A DNA stretch of 64,000 bases from Pseudomonas fluorescens (GTDB lineage Bacteria > Pseudomonadota > Gammaproteobacteria > Pseudomonadales > Pseudomonadaceae). Positions 46,160 to 55,787 of this stretch are shown here, one piece after another; position 1 is the stretch's first letter; the number at the start of each line of letters is the position of its first letter. Under the pieces are notes generated by a model. It saw only the letters and a program-made list of their open reading frames with translations, did no database searches and was not told where the DNA came from. The stretch covers positions 186,001 to 250,000 of the forward strand of contig NZ_MRST01000022.1 in assembly GCF_001902145.1 (NCBI RefSeq). The letters run 5' to 3'. The position numbers and the translations under genes were made by a program.

Positions 46160-46804
46160 TCAGTTCGACGCACGGTAAAGCCCGTGCGCATCGATGTAGG
46201 CCAGGACCGCGTCAGGCACCAGGAAACGTACCGACTTCCCGCTGGCCAGCAGTTGACGGATCTGGGTGGCGGACACCGCAAGCGGGGTCTGCCAGACGAA
46301 TGCAATATTCCCGTTCGGCCCGGTCAGGGCCAAGGGGTCACTTACCGACCGCGCGGCCAGCAGGTTGCGCAAGGCATCCGGCGGTTCGCTGTCGGCATCC
46401 GGGCGTTGCAAAACCAGGATGTGGCAATGCTGGAGGAGCTCCTCCCAGCGGTGCCAAGAGGGCAGGCCGCAAAATGCGTCCCAGCCCAAAAGCAGAAACA
46501 GTGGATCATCCGCGGCCAATTCGGCGCGCATCAGCTCCAGGGTGTCGATAGTGTAGGACGGTTTATCGCGCTTGAGTTCGCGATCGTCCACCACCAACGG
46601 CGATATACCTTCTACGGCAACACGCACCATTTCCAGGCGTTGCTCAGCGGCCACCTGCGGCGTGTCGCGATGGGGCGGCCGGAAATTGGGCAGCAGGCGC
46701 AACTCATCCAGCGCAAGGGCATCCGCAACTTCCAGGGCACTGCGCAAATGGCCGATGTGCACGGGGTCGAAAGTACCGCCGAGCAGCCCGATGCGTTTAG
46801 TCAT
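46160..46804 (-). CDS. nadD: Nicotinate-nucleotide adenylyltransferase
   Basis: A 214-residue nucleotidyltransferase making deamido-NAD from nicotinate mononucleotide and ATP. The signatures [18 protein letters not shown] (with the ATP-binding GxxxPxHxGH) and [24 protein letters not shown] are present. Its ATG at 46804 shares a base with the proA stop codon (TGATG), so translation is probably coupled. Confidence 0.95.
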   Translation of the reverse strand: MTKRIGLLGGTFDPVHIGHLRSALEVADALALDELRLLPNFRPPHRDTPQVAAEQRLEMVRVAVEGISPLVVDDRELKRDKPSYTIDTLELMRAELAADDPLFLLLGWDAFCGLPSWHRWEELLQHCHILVLQRPDADSEPPDALRNLLAARSVSDPLALTGPNGNIAFVWQTPLAVSATQIRQLLASGKSVRFLVPDAVLAYIDAHGLYRASN

Positions 46805-48069
46805 CAAGTGCGCACATGACCGTCGCCAAACACCACGTACTTCTCACTGGTCAGCCCTTCGAGGCCCACCGGGCCGCGTGCGTGGAGCTTGTCGGTAGAA
46901 ATACCGATCTCAGCCCCAAGGCCATACTCGAAGCCGTCGGCAAAACGCGTCGAGGCGTTGACCATCACCGAAGCGGAATCCACTTCGTTGAGGAAACGCC
47001 GGGCATCGCTGAAATGCTCGGAAACGATGGCGTCGGTGTGCTTGGAGCCATAGGTATTGATGTGTTCGATGGCCTGGTCCAGGTCGTCGACGATGCGGAT
47101 CGACAGGATCGGGGCCGTGTACTCGGTGTACCAGTCCTGCTCGGTCGCCTCGATGACGTCCGCGCCCAGCAACGCACGGGTTCGCTCGCAACCGCGCAGC
47201 TCTACCGACTTGTCACGGTAGATGGCAGCCAGCGGCGGCAGCACGCGCTCGGCAATACCAACGTGCACCAGCAGGGTTTCCATGGTGTTGCACGGCGCGT
47301 AGCGGTGGGTCTTGGCGTTGTCGGCGATGCGGATCGCCTTGTCGAGGTCGGCGGCGATGTCGATGAACACATGGCAGACGCCGTCCAGATGCTTGATAAC
47401 TGGCACCTTGGCATCGCGGCTGACGCGTTCGATCAGGCTCTTGCCACCCCGCGGTACGATCACATCGACGAATTCCGGCATGGTGATCAGCGCGCCCACG
47501 GCGGCACGATCGGTGGTTTCCACCACTTGCACCACTTCGGCTGGCAACTCGGCCACGGCCAGGCCCTGCTGGATGCAGGCAGCAATGGCGCGGTTGGAAT
47601 TGATCGCCTCGGAGCCGCCACGCAGGATGGTGGCGTTGCCCGACTTGAGGCACAGGCTCGCGGCGTCGATGGTCACGTTCGGGCGCGACTCATAGATGAT
47701 GCCGATCACGCCCAGGGGCACGCGCATCTTGCCCACCTGGATGCCGGACGGCAGGTAACGCATGTCGCGAATTTCACCGATGGGGTCAGGCAGCTTGGCC
47801 ACCTGACGCAAGCCTTCGATCATGTCGTCGATACGGGCCGGGGTCAGCGCCAGGCGGTCCAGCAAGGCTGGCTCCAGGCCATTAGCGCGCCCATTGGCCA
47901 GGTCCAGTTCGTTGGCGGCAGTCAACTCGGAGCGCGAAGCATCCAGAGCATCGGCAGCCGCCAGCAGCGCACGATTCTTCTGCGCGGTGCTCGCACGGGC
48001 GATCAACCGCGAGGCCTGCCGGGCAGCGCGACCCAGGCGGGTCATATAGTCAAGAACGGACTCAGTCAT
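46804..48069 (-). CDS. proA: Gamma-glutamyl phosphate reductase
   Basis: A 421-residue aldehyde-dehydrogenase-fold enzyme, second step of proline synthesis, reducing gamma-glutamyl phosphate to the semialdehyde. The active Cys is in [54 protein letters not shown] and [12 protein letters not shown] are typical. It heads the leftward gene train that runs to lipA. Confidence 0.96.
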   Translation of the reverse strand: MTESVLDYMTRLGRAARQASRLIARASTAQKNRALLAAADALDASRSELTAANELDLANGRANGLEPALLDRLALTPARIDDMIEGLRQVAKLPDPIGEIRDMRYLPSGIQVGKMRVPLGVIGIIYESRPNVTIDAASLCLKSGNATILRGGSEAINSNRAIAACIQQGLAVAELPAEVVQVVETTDRAAVGALITMPEFVDVIVPRGGKSLIERVSRDAKVPVIKHLDGVCHVFIDIAADLDKAIRIADNAKTHRYAPCNTMETLLVHVGIAERVLPPLAAIYRDKSVELRGCERTRALLGADVIEATEQDWYTEYTAPILSIRIVDDLDQAIEHINTYGSKHTDAIVSEHFSDARRFLNEVDSASVMVNASTRFADGFEYGLGAEIGISTDKLHARGPVGLEGLTSEKYVVFGDGHVRT

Positions 48070-48244
48070 GGTCAGGGAGTCTTGGCAAAGAGGAAAGCGG
48101 CAGATTATAGCTGTGACGCCGCCCGACTGACAGCGGTGAGGGGCGGATGGTCGAAATGAACTGTAAAAACCCCGGGTTCAGCCGTAATTAAGGTGAGAGT
48201 TGTTATGATTCGGTCACATTTAGCCGTATCAACCCTTGACCGCC

Positions 48245-48928
48245 ATGCCCAACTTTTCGCCCCTACTCCCCGCCAGCCCCCTGCCCGATAGCTTCTTCGA
48301 CCGCGATGCCCAACTGCTTGCGCGTGAATTACTCGGAAAAGTCATCCGTCATCGTGTGGGTGATCTCTGGCTTTCGGCGCGAATTATTGAAACCGAAGCC
48401 TATTACGTGGCCGAAAAAGGCAGCCACGCCTCACTCGGCTACACAGAAAAGCGTAAGGCTTTGTTTCTGGATGGTGGCCATATCTACATGTACTACGCCC
48501 GTGGCGGTGATTCGTTGAACTTCAGCGCCCACGGCCCGGGCAATGCCGTGCTGATCAAATCGGCATATCCCTGGGTCGACGAAATTTCCGGGGCGGCGAG
48601 CCTGGCGCAGATGCTGTTGAACAACCCCAACCCCGATGGCAGCCCACGCCCCTCGCAGAAGCTGTGTGCAGGCCAGACGCTGCTGTGCAAGGCACTGGGC
48701 CTGAAAGTGCCGATGTGGGATGCCAAGCGCTTCGATCAGGAACTGCTGTATGTCGAAGACGTGGGCCAGGTGCCCACGCAGATTATCCAGACCACGCGCC
48801 TGGGCATCCCCAGCGGGCGCGATGAGCACTTGATGTACCGTTTCGTCGATGCTGGCTATGCGCCTTATAGCACGCGGAACCCGCTGCGTCGGGGGCAGGT
48901 CGAAGGCCGGGATTATTTTTTGATTTGA
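48245..48928 (+). CDS. mpg: DNA-3-methyladenine glycosylase (AAG/MPG family)
   Basis: A 227-residue base-excision glycosylase of the AAG/MPG type, which removes alkylated purines. LARELLGKVIRHRV, ARIIETEAYYVAEKGSHASLGYTEKRKALFLDGGHIYMYYARGG (with the catalytic Glu in the first part) and PSQKLCAGQTLLCKALGL are characteristic. ATG 48245 is preferred; an in-frame TTG lies nine bases upstream. It is divergent from proA and corresponds to about PA4010. An AidB-like gene, also tied to alkylation, lies 33 kb away but no link is implied. Confidence 0.93.
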   Translation: MPNFSPLLPASPLPDSFFDRDAQLLARELLGKVIRHRVGDLWLSARIIETEAYYVAEKGSHASLGYTEKRKALFLDGGHIYMYYARGGDSLNFSAHGPGNAVLIKSAYPWVDEISGAASLAQMLLNNPNPDGSPRPSQKLCAGQTLLCKALGLKVPMWDAKRFDQELLYVEDVGQVPTQIIQTTRLGIPSGRDEHLMYRFVDAGYAPYSTRNPLRRGQVEGRDYFLI

Positions 48929-48953
48929 TGATATCCGCAACACAGCGGTTCCA

Positions 48954-49045
48954 ATGTGGGAGCGGGCTTGCTCGCGAATGCGATGTGCCAGTGAAGGAAT
49001 CTGTGTCTGTCACACCGCATTCGCGAGCAAGCCCGCTCCCACAAT
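48954..49045. repeat. REPIN-type inverted repeat, family A
   Basis: CAATGTGGGAGCGGGCTTGC mirrored by GCAAGCCCGCTCCCACAATTG. It lies between two rightward genes (mpg and the DedA-PAP2 fusion). Confidence 0.9.
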
Positions 49046-49089
49046 TGAACTTCTGTGTTTTTTGAATATGTATGCATGGAGTGGATTGT

Positions 49090-50406
49090 ATGGGCCAATG
49101 GCTCGAAAGCATCACCGGCTGGTTGACCCTCAACCCACAATGGCTGGCAGCGGCGGTGTTTATTGTCGCGTGTGTGGAGTGCCTGGCGATTGCCGGGTTG
49201 ATCGTGCCAGGCACGGTGTTGCTGTTTGCAATCGCCGCGTTGGCTGGCAGCGGTGCGCTGTCGCTGAGTGAAACCCTGCTGCTGGGCTTCCTCGGCGGCT
49301 TATTGGGCGACGGCGTTTCCTATTACCTGGGCCGCCATTTCCATCAGAACATCCGTCGCCTGCCCGGCCTGCGCCATCATCCTGAATGGATGAACGGCGC
49401 AGAAACCTACTTCCACAAGTACGGAATTGCCAGCCTGTTGGTCGGACGTTTCATCGGCCCATTGCGCCCCATGCTGCCCATGGTCGCCGGCATGTGCGAC
49501 ATGCCCTTCCCACGCTTCGCCGCTGTGAGCATCATTGCCGCAGCGGGTTGGACCGTGGCCTACCTGCTGCCGGGCTGGGCTGCCGGCGCCGCGTTCCGCC
49601 TGCCGTTGCCGGAAGGTTTCTGGCCGGAAGCGGCCATTATCGCGGCGTGCCTGGCGGTCCTGCTTGGGCTGAGCTTGAACAGCAGTTGGCGCGAGCATCG
49701 GCGCGCCACCTTGTGGATCGGTTGCGCCAGCCTGGTCTTGTTGGTTGCGCTGTTTATCGGTTACCCCCACCTCAACGACTTCGACCAGGGCCTGAGCGCC
49801 CTGGTGCAGGAGCATCGCAGCCCGTGGCTGGACGAAGTGATGGTGCGGGTCACCCAACTGGGCGAGTTCAAGAAGATGTTCGTCGCCAGCGCCGTGTTCA
49901 CTGGCCTGTTGCTGTTGGCACGGCAATGGCGCCACGCGGTGTTTGTCGGCGCCACCCTCGCCGGCGCGGCAGTGATCAACACCGGCACCAAGCTATTTTT
50001 CGCCCGTGGCCGCCCGGAAATCCTCACAGACCCGCTGACCAGCTTCAGCATGCCCAGTGGCCATGCCTCCGGGGCCTTCGCCTTCTTCCTGGCGCTCGCG
50101 GTATTGGCCGGTCGCGGCCATCCCACGCGGCTGCGCCTGACCTGGATGCTGCTGGGCTGCATTCCCGCGGCGTTCATTGCCTTGTCGCGAGTCTACCTGG
50201 GTGCCCATTGGCCCACGGACATCCTGGCCGGCACATTGCTGGCGATGACCGTGTGCGCGTTCAGCCTGACGGCAATCGAGTACCGCAGCCCATTGCCAGC
50301 CATGTCGCAAAAAGCCTGGTGGCTGGTGCTGCCCGCCGTGGTGGCCGTGCTCGGTTTCATCGCCTTTACCGGCACGCCCCACGCCCTGCTCAGGTACGCC
50401 TATTGA
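49090..50406 (+). CDS. DedA-PAP2 fusion membrane protein
   Basis: A 438-residue membrane protein joining two families. The first half is DedA-like: ECLAIAGLIVPGTVLLF, GGLLGDGVSYYLGRHFHQNI and VGRFIGPLRPMLPMVAGMCDMPFPRF. The second half is a PAP2-type acid phosphatase with all three motifs: KLFFARGRPE (KxxxxxxRP), FSMPSGHASG (PSGH) and SRVYLGAHWPTD (SRxxxxxHxxxD). DedA proteins are implicated in flipping undecaprenyl phosphate, and PAP2 enzymes dephosphorylate lipid pyrophosphates; together they suggest lipid-carrier recycling, which is inference. ATG 49090 has GGAGTGG upstream. Confidence 0.88.
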   Translation: MGQWLESITGWLTLNPQWLAAAVFIVACVECLAIAGLIVPGTVLLFAIAALAGSGALSLSETLLLGFLGGLLGDGVSYYLGRHFHQNIRRLPGLRHHPEWMNGAETYFHKYGIASLLVGRFIGPLRPMLPMVAGMCDMPFPRFAAVSIIAAAGWTVAYLLPGWAAGAAFRLPLPEGFWPEAAIIAACLAVLLGLSLNSSWREHRRATLWIGCASLVLLVALFIGYPHLNDFDQGLSALVQEHRSPWLDEVMVRVTQLGEFKKMFVASAVFTGLLLLARQWRHAVFVGATLAGAAVINTGTKLFFARGRPEILTDPLTSFSMPSGHASGAFAFFLALAVLAGRGHPTRLRLTWMLLGCIPAAFIALSRVYLGAHWPTDILAGTLLAMTVCAFSLTAIEYRSPLPAMSQKAWWLVLPAVVAVLGFIAFTGTPHALLRYAY

Positions 50407-50615
50407 CCCTTGGCCGGGCCGATCCAGTCCACGGAGGCGCTGCGCCGTTCAACGCAACGCTCGCGGCGCTCCAGCAGCATCTCATCGGCCATTTCGGCGG
50501 CGCGCTCGGCGATGTACTCCGCACCCCGCGAGGCTTGCTGCTGGAGTAATTGCGTGGTCACGCTGACAAAATAAGCGTCCCACACGACTTGTTCCGAGGG
50601 TGTCAGCCGAATCAT
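50400..50615 (-). CDS. Small hypothetical protein
   Basis: A 71-residue protein with a helical, charged middle (LLQQQASRGAEYIAERAAEMADEMLLERRERCVERR). No domain is recognised. ATG 50615 has GGAGAT upstream (read leftward), and the frame overlaps the end of the fusion gene by seven bases. It is plausible because of its start signal and even codon use, but could be spurious. Confidence 0.55.
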   Translation of the reverse strand: MIRLTPSEQVVWDAYFVSVTTQLLQQQASRGAEYIAERAAEMADEMLLERRERCVERRSASVDWIGPAKGQ

Positions 50616-50715
50616 GGTTATCTCCGATCATTGTTGTGTGATCGGAAAATAGTGCAGGCGACGCAGTGAAGACGACCGAGCAAAGTCTGAAAGCTCTGTC
50701 AGGCAAATCCGAACC

Positions 50716-51306
50716 TCAGGTGAACAGTTCGCCCTGGAGTTCATCGAGCAACATCTGGATCGCATCCAACCGTTGCTGTGGGTCGTCCAGTTGCAGCAAG
50801 TCGATCTTGTCGGCCTCGTTGAATGGAAGCAGATAGGCCAACTGATTGCTCAGGGCTTGCTGGCCTTCGGCCTGGCCGCCCATGTCCAGCGAGGCCACCA
50901 TCGGGTGCTCGGCCAGGGCCTCAAGCAACGCCAGCAAGTCGGCGTCCTCTTCGCCCAACGGCTGGTCCGGCAATTCTTGCAGCCATTGCACATCAGCCAC
51001 CAGCAACTGGTCTTTCTGCACGCCGGCCTCACGCACACGGAAACGACGGCCACCTTCGACGCGAATGCCCAGCAGGCCGTTGTCCTGCTGCTTGAAGTCA
51101 CGAATCAGCGCTTCACAACCGACAAGCGCATAACCGTCAGGGGCCGTGCCCACCTCTGAGCCATCCAGGATGCACACCACACCAAAGCCTTCGCCCTTTT
51201 TCATGCAACGGCCGATCATGTCCAGGTAGCGCGCCTCAAATATCTGCAAGTCGAGGGTGCAGCCCGGGAACAGCACAGTGTTGAGGGGGAATAGCGCCAG
51301 ACTCAT
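50716..51306 (-). CDS. LON-substrate-binding-domain protein
   Basis: A 196-residue protein consisting of a Lon N-terminal domain only, without ATPase or protease parts. It begins MSLALFPLNTVLFPGCTLDLQIFEARYLDMI and has GFGVVCILDGSEVG and GRRFRVREAGVQKDQLLVADVQWL, the family pattern. The role is unknown; such proteins may bind unfolded substrates. ATG 51306 has AAGGAAA upstream and follows lrgB by 22 bases. Confidence 0.88.
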   Translation of the reverse strand: MSLALFPLNTVLFPGCTLDLQIFEARYLDMIGRCMKKGEGFGVVCILDGSEVGTAPDGYALVGCEALIRDFKQQDNGLLGIRVEGGRRFRVREAGVQKDQLLVADVQWLQELPDQPLGEEDADLLALLEALAEHPMVASLDMGGQAEGQQALSNQLAYLLPFNEADKIDLLQLDDPQQRLDAIQMLLDELQGELFT

Positions 51307-51328
51307 AACGGTTTCCTTAAAACCTGGG

Positions 51329-52045
51329 TTAAACAATGACCGACACCGCCAACGGCAGGAACACCGCCGTGGCCACGCCCATCAAACTCATGGCCAGCGC
51401 CGCGAAGGCGCCGCATTCTTCGCTTTCCTGCAGGGCTACCGAAGTGCCGACGGCGTGAGCGGTCATGCCCAGGGCCATGCCGCGCGCTTCGGGGCTGCGT
51501 ACACCCAGGCGCGACAAGAGCGCTGGACCGATCATCGCGCCGACCACCCCAGTGATCAACACAAACACCGCCGCCAAGGCCGCCACGCCGCCGATCTGCT
51601 CGGCCACCAGCATGGCAATCGGCGAGGTGACCGACTTGGGCGCCATGGTCATCAGCACCCTGTGCTCGGCCCCGAACCACCATCCCAACGCCACACAAAG
51701 GCCGGTGGCCAATACCCCGCCTACCACCAGCGTAGTAAATATCGGCCAGAACAATTGGCGAATCCGTCGCAGGTTCAGATAAAGCGGCACCGCCAGGGCC
51801 ACGGTCGCAGGCCCCAGGAGGATGCCCATGATCTCGGTGCTCTTGCGGTATTCGGCGTAGCTCAGCCCACAAGTGAGCAGCACGCCGATCACCAGCAGCA
51901 TCGACACCAGCACCGGCTGCAGGAAGATCCAGCGAGTTTTCTCGAACCCCGCCAGCACCAGCTGATAGGCGCCCAGGGTGATACCGATACCAAACAGCGG
52001 GTGATGAATGACCGCCGTCCAGGCGCCCTGCCAGTCGAGGATCAT
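51329..52045 (-). CDS. lrgB: LrgB/CidB-family membrane protein
   Basis: A 238-residue protein with about six membrane segments. It opens GAWTAVIHHPLFGIGITLGAYQL and has SVTSPIAMLVAEQIGGVAALAAVFVLITGVVGAMIGPALL and AHAVGTSVALQESEECGAFAALAMSLMGVATAV, the LrgB signature. LrgAB/CidAB proteins affect murein hydrolase activity, pyruvate or by-product export and cell lysis in other bacteria. Its ATG overlaps the lrgA stop (ATGA). Confidence 0.9.
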   Translation of the reverse strand: MILDWQGAWTAVIHHPLFGIGITLGAYQLVLAGFEKTRWIFLQPVLVSMLLVIGVLLTCGLSYAEYRKSTEIMGILLGPATVALAVPLYLNLRRIRQLFWPIFTTLVVGGVLATGLCVALGWWFGAEHRVLMTMAPKSVTSPIAMLVAEQIGGVAALAAVFVLITGVVGAMIGPALLSRLGVRSPEARGMALGMTAHAVGTSVALQESEECGAFAALAMSLMGVATAVFLPLAVSVIV

Positions 52046-52395
52046 TGGTCCTTCTCCTTGCGCTTGACCATCTGCTGCATCAGCACACCGACAAAGCCCA
52101 TGGCGATCACCAGCGACAACACCAACGCCCCGACGATGGCCCAGAAATCCGCCACGATGTCCTTGGCATACACCATCACTCCCACGGCCGGCGGCACCAG
52201 CAGCAGCGGCAGGTAACGCAACAGGCTGCCGGCCGCCAGGCTCAGGGGCTCGCCGACTTCACCGCGCCAGACCAGAAAGCCCAGCATCAGCAACAAGCCG
52301 AGGATCGGCCCCGGCAGCACCGGCACCAGCAAATGATTGATCGCGGTGCCGATCAGTTGAAACAGCACCAGCCAGGTCAGGCCACGTAACAGCAT
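52042..52395 (-). CDS. lrgA: CidA/LrgA-family holin-like protein
   Basis: A 117-residue protein with four membrane segments: LLRGLTWLVLFQLIGTAIN, GPILGLLLMLGFLVW, PLLLVPPAVGVMVYAKDIVAD and FWAIVGALVLSLVIAMGFVGVLMQQ. PVLPGPILGLLL and LLLVPPAVGVM are the family marks. It is the partner of LrgB. ATG 52395 has GGGAGAG upstream; the divergent MaoC-like gene starts 181 bases away, so promoters for both lie between. Confidence 0.88.
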   Translation of the reverse strand: MLLRGLTWLVLFQLIGTAINHLLVPVLPGPILGLLLMLGFLVWRGEVGEPLSLAAGSLLRYLPLLLVPPAVGVMVYAKDIVADFWAIVGALVLSLVIAMGFVGVLMQQMVKRKEKDQ

Positions 52396-52576
52396 CCCGC
52401 TCTCTCCCCTCAAAACTCGCGCGCATTATAAGCATGCCCGCCCTATGCTCCGGCATTCGCCAAAAGCATGTTGGGTTGACCGGGCTGATTGCCCATGATG
52501 ATCTACATTGGTTCTCTGTAACCCATAAAAACGCCCCTTAACCATGGGCAAAAATGATGAACCAAGGAGAGACGCA

Positions 52577-53032
52577 ATGCCCTATGTACCCGTAGCGCAG
52601 CTCAAAGATTATGTCGGCAAGGAACTGGGACGTTCCGAATGGCTCACCATCGACCAGGCGCGTATCAACCTGTTCGCGGAAGCCACCGGCGATCATCAGT
52701 TCATCCACGTCGACCCGGTCAAGGCGGCGCAGACCCCGTTCGGCAGCACCATCGCCCACGGGTTCCTGTCGCTGTCGCTGATGCCCAAGCTGATGGAAGA
52801 CATCCTGATCATGCCCGAAGGCCTGAAGATGGCCGTCAACTACGGCCTGGACAGCGTGCGCTTTATCCAGCCGGTGAAAGTGAACGCCAAGGTGCGCCTG
52901 AACGTCACCCTCACTGACGTCACCGAGAAAAAGCCGGGCCAATGGCTGTTCAAGGCCACCGCCACCCTGGAAATCGAAGGCCAGGAGAAGCCGGCCTACA
53001 TTGCCGAGTCGCTGTCACTCTGCTTCGTATAA
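52577..53032 (+). CDS. MaoC-like dehydratase
   Basis: A 151-residue single hot-dog-domain protein. The (R)-hydratase motif is seen as NLFAEATGDHQFIHVDPVKAAQTPFGSTIAHGFLSLSLMP with the catalytic Asp and His. Such enzymes hydrate enoyl-CoA; R-specific hydratases feed polyhydroxyalkanoate or fatty-acid routes, but the substrate is not known here. Start ATG 52577 has AAGGAGA upstream. Confidence 0.9.
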   Translation: MPYVPVAQLKDYVGKELGRSEWLTIDQARINLFAEATGDHQFIHVDPVKAAQTPFGSTIAHGFLSLSLMPKLMEDILIMPEGLKMAVNYGLDSVRFIQPVKVNAKVRLNVTLTDVTEKKPGQWLFKATATLEIEGQEKPAYIAESLSLCFV

Positions 53033-53046
53033 TCATCGCCACCCCA

Positions 53047-53148
53047 CTGTAGGAGCGAGCTTGCTCGCGAAGGTCGTCAACGATTACGCGTTCATTCTGA
53101 ATAAAAGCGGCGCCTGTGAGTTTTTCGCGGGCAAGCCCGCTCCTACAG
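53047..53148. repeat. REPIN-type repeat, family B
   Basis: CTGTAGGAGCGAGCTTGCTC mirrored by GGGCAAGCCCGCTCCTACAG, so the right arm carries family A-like bases (CGGGCAAGCCCGC). The loop keeps GTCAACGATTACG, CTGAAT and GCGGCGCCTGTGAG from the other family B copies. Confidence 0.88.
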
Positions 53149-53228
53149 GTGGTAGGTCCTGCACACAGACCACTAGGTTCGGCACCCCGGCTACGGCATA
53201 CTCGGCGCTCAATTATCCGGATCCCGCT

Positions 53229-54947
53229 ATGCGCCCACTCGCTCCTCTTGCCCTTGCCCTGTTGCTCACCGCTTGCGGAGACGGCGAATCGCTGTTGCCG
53301 CCCGATGCGCGCCTGCCCGATGGCGGCCGTTACCGTGGCGATGTGGTCAACGGTTTGCTGCAAGGCCAAGGTCGTGTGGACTACCCCAATGGCAGTTGGT
53401 ACGCCGGCCAGTTCGACAAAGGCCAGTGGCACGGCCAGGGCGAATGGCATGGCAGCAATGGCGAAGTCTATAAAGGCGAATTCAAGCAGGGCCTGTTTGA
53501 TGGCCAGGGTAGCCTGACCACCTCGGGCAGCAGCTACGTGGGCGGTTTCAAGAACGGTCGACGCAACGGCGAAGGCACCCTCAAAGAAGGGCAGATGACT
53601 TATCGCGGCGAATTCCAGGACGACCAGTACTCAGGCCTCGGCCGCCTGGAACTGGCCGACGGCAGCCAGTACCAGGGCCAGTTCGCCCACGGCAAGCCCA
53701 ATGGCGAAGGCCAGCGCAATGACGACAGCGGCAACCAGTTCAGCGGCCGCTTTGTCGACGGCCAACTGGAAGGCAATGGCACTTTCAATAGCGCCGAAGG
53801 CGATATCTATGTCGGCCAGTTCAAACAGAACCAGCTCAATGGCAAAGGTCGCTACGAGAACGCCGACGGCGATGTGTGGATCGGCCAGTTCAAGGAAGGC
53901 GCGCTGACCGGCAAAGGCGAATTGATCGGGGTCGATGGCAGCCACTATGTCGGCCAGTTCAGTGACTGGCGCTTTACCGGCGAAGGGCGCCTGAACCTCA
54001 CCGATGGCAGTTTCTATATCGGTGGCTTCGACAGCGACAACTATCAAGGCCGTGGCACGCTGGTACTCACCGACGGCACCGTGCAGTCCGGCACGTGGGT
54101 CAACGGCCTGCGCGTGCGCGATGCCGAGGGCAAGCTGCTGCCCGACCCTCTGGAGACCGGCATACTGGCTCAAGGCCGCTTGCTCGATGACGCCCTGGCG
54201 ACAGTGCCCGCGTCCACTTCGGCCGTCGAGCTGTACACCTTGGTGCTGGCGGGCGACGGCAAGCAAAGCGTGTTCCTGCGCGAGGCCGATTACGTCAGCA
54301 ACCTGCTCGCCACCCGCTTCGGCGCGCGCGGGCAGGTGCGCCTGGTCAATCACCGCGACCATATCGCCGACCGCCCCCTGGCCACCCGTGAAAGCCTGCG
54401 CCGCTCGGTGCAAACCCTGGCCGAACGGACCGGGCCGGAAGACCTGGTGTTCATTTACATGACCAGCCATGGCACCCATGAGCATGAGCTGGTGCTCGAC
54501 CAACCGCGCATGGAACTGGCCGACCTGCCCGCCGACGAGCTGGCCGCCGTGCTCGCACCGCTGAAAAACCGCGACAAGGTCATCGTGATCTCCGCATGTT
54601 ACTCCGGCGGCTTCATACCGGCGCTCAAAGATGAGCGCACCCTGATCATGACCGCCTCCCGTGCAGACCGCGTGTCATTCGGCTGCTCGGAAGAAGCAGA
54701 CTTTACATACTTCGGTGATGCCCTTTTCGCACAAGCTTTCAACCAGACGGACGATTTGCAACACGCCTTCAAACTGGCACAACTGCACGTGGCCGAACGC
54801 GAACAGGCGGACAATTTCGAAGCCTCCGAACCGCAGATCTGGGCCCCTAAAGGCGTGATCGCCCATTGGCAATTATTACGCAAACAGCAGGCACGAAAGG
54901 CGCTCGAAAGCGTCTCAATGAATAGCAAGGAAGCCAAAGGCAACTAA
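53229..54947 (+). CDS. MORN-repeat lipoprotein with a C13 (legumain-like) protease domain
   Basis: A 572-residue lipoprotein. The signal is RPLAPLALALLLTAC with lipobox LTAC (Cys 16). About twelve MORN repeats follow (residues about 34-292), each with a Y.G.F core such as YAGQF, YKGEF, YVGQF and YIGGF. After a linker, a C13-type caspase-fold domain (about 335-560) shows LVFIYMTSHGTHEHEL with catalytic His 414 and VIVISACYSGGFIPAL with catalytic Cys 457. Then comes RADRVSFGCSEEADFTYFGDALF. Anchored at an outer or inner membrane, it would process periplasmic or surface substrates; none is known. ATG 53229 was chosen for the signal; the open frame upstream is repeat DNA. Same place in PAO1: about PA4016. 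Confidence 0.85.
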   Translation: MRPLAPLALALLLTACGDGESLLPPDARLPDGGRYRGDVVNGLLQGQGRVDYPNGSWYAGQFDKGQWHGQGEWHGSNGEVYKGEFKQGLFDGQGSLTTSGSSYVGGFKNGRRNGEGTLKEGQMTYRGEFQDDQYSGLGRLELADGSQYQGQFAHGKPNGEGQRNDDSGNQFSGRFVDGQLEGNGTFNSAEGDIYVGQFKQNQLNGKGRYENADGDVWIGQFKEGALTGKGELIGVDGSHYVGQFSDWRFTGEGRLNLTDGSFYIGGFDSDNYQGRGTLVLTDGTVQSGTWVNGLRVRDAEGKLLPDPLETGILAQGRLLDDALATVPASTSAVELYTLVLAGDGKQSVFLREADYVSNLLATRFGARGQVRLVNHRDHIADRPLATRESLRRSVQTLAERTGPEDLVFIYMTSHGTHEHELVLDQPRMELADLPADELAAVLAPLKNRDKVIVISACYSGGFIPALKDERTLIMTASRADRVSFGCSEEADFTYFGDALFAQAFNQTDDLQHAFKLAQLHVAEREQADNFEASEPQIWAPKGVIAHWQLLRKQQARKALESVSMNSKEAKGN

Positions 54948-54976
54948 GCTGTAACGTGTAACAAGGGGGAAACACC

Positions 54977-55618
54977 ATGTACCTGACACCGCAGCATATC
55001 TTGCTGGCCGGGGCTTCCGGCCTCACTGGCGAACACCTGCTCGACCGCCTGCTCAACGAACCCACCGTGACCCGCGTGCTGGCACCCAGCCGCAAACCCT
55101 TGGCTGAACATCCACGCCTGGAAAACCCGGTGGGCGACCCGGCGGTGTTCCTGCCGCAACTGAGCGGCCGCGTGGATATTGCCTTCTGCTGCCTGGGCAC
55201 CACGATCAAAAAGGCCGGCTCGGAAGCGGCGTTCCGTGCGGTCGACCTGGACATGGTGGTGGCCTTCGCCAAGCGCGCGCGGGAACTGGGCGCGCGGCAT
55301 CTGATCGTGATCAGTGCGATTGGCGCCGACCCGAAATCCTCGGTGTTCTACAACCGGGTCAAGGGGGAAATGGAACTGGCGCTGAAAGCGCAAGACTGGC
55401 CGCAGTTGACCATCGTACGTCCATCGCTGCTGCTCGGGGAGCGGCTGGAACCGCGCCTGGCCGAGCAGCTGGCCGGGCCGCTGTCACGGCTGATTCCCGG
55501 TAAGTACCACGGTATTGAAGTCTGCGAACTGGCCCGCGCCATGTGGCGCCTGGCGCTGGAAGAACAGGATGGCGTGCGGGTGGTGGAGTCGGACGAGTTG
55601 CGCAAGCTCGGCAAGTAA
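54977..55618 (+). CDS. NAD(P)-binding atypical SDR protein
   Basis: A 213-residue Rossmann-fold protein with [20 protein letters not shown] (GxxGxxG), [52 protein letters not shown] and [19 protein letters not shown]. The layout (YxxxK-like YNRVK) fits the HTATIP2/NAD(P)H-binding group rather than classical reductases. Its substrate is unknown. ATG 54977 follows AAGGGGGAAA, 29 bases behind the MORN gene, so the two may be cotranscribed. Confidence 0.85.
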   Translation: MYLTPQHILLAGASGLTGEHLLDRLLNEPTVTRVLAPSRKPLAEHPRLENPVGDPAVFLPQLSGRVDIAFCCLGTTIKKAGSEAAFRAVDLDMVVAFAKRARELGARHLIVISAIGADPKSSVFYNRVKGEMELALKAQDWPQLTIVRPSLLLGERLEPRLAEQLAGPLSRLIPGKYHGIEVCELARAMWRLALEEQDGVRVVESDELRKLGK

Positions 55619-55786
55619 TGAGGCAGGGCTGGTACTGGCCTCATCGCAGCATAGGTATCCACACAACTTTGTAGGCTGTAGCCGCCGACGGTAACCACGA
55701 TGCGAAGCGAGCCGCTCTTGATCTTGATCTTGATCTGCTTTTGATCTCAGGCGCCCCGTTAAACCACGCTGGCCGGAATTCGACAG
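55619..55786. other. Intergenic stretch with short direct repeats
   Basis: No gene is seen here. A six-base direct repeat (CTTGAT, about three copies between 55717 and 55732, with a further TTGATCT at 55741) is followed by 40 bases that lead into the folded repeat. It reads like the outer edge of a mosaic repeat. Confidence 0.5.
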
Positions 55787-55787
55787 G

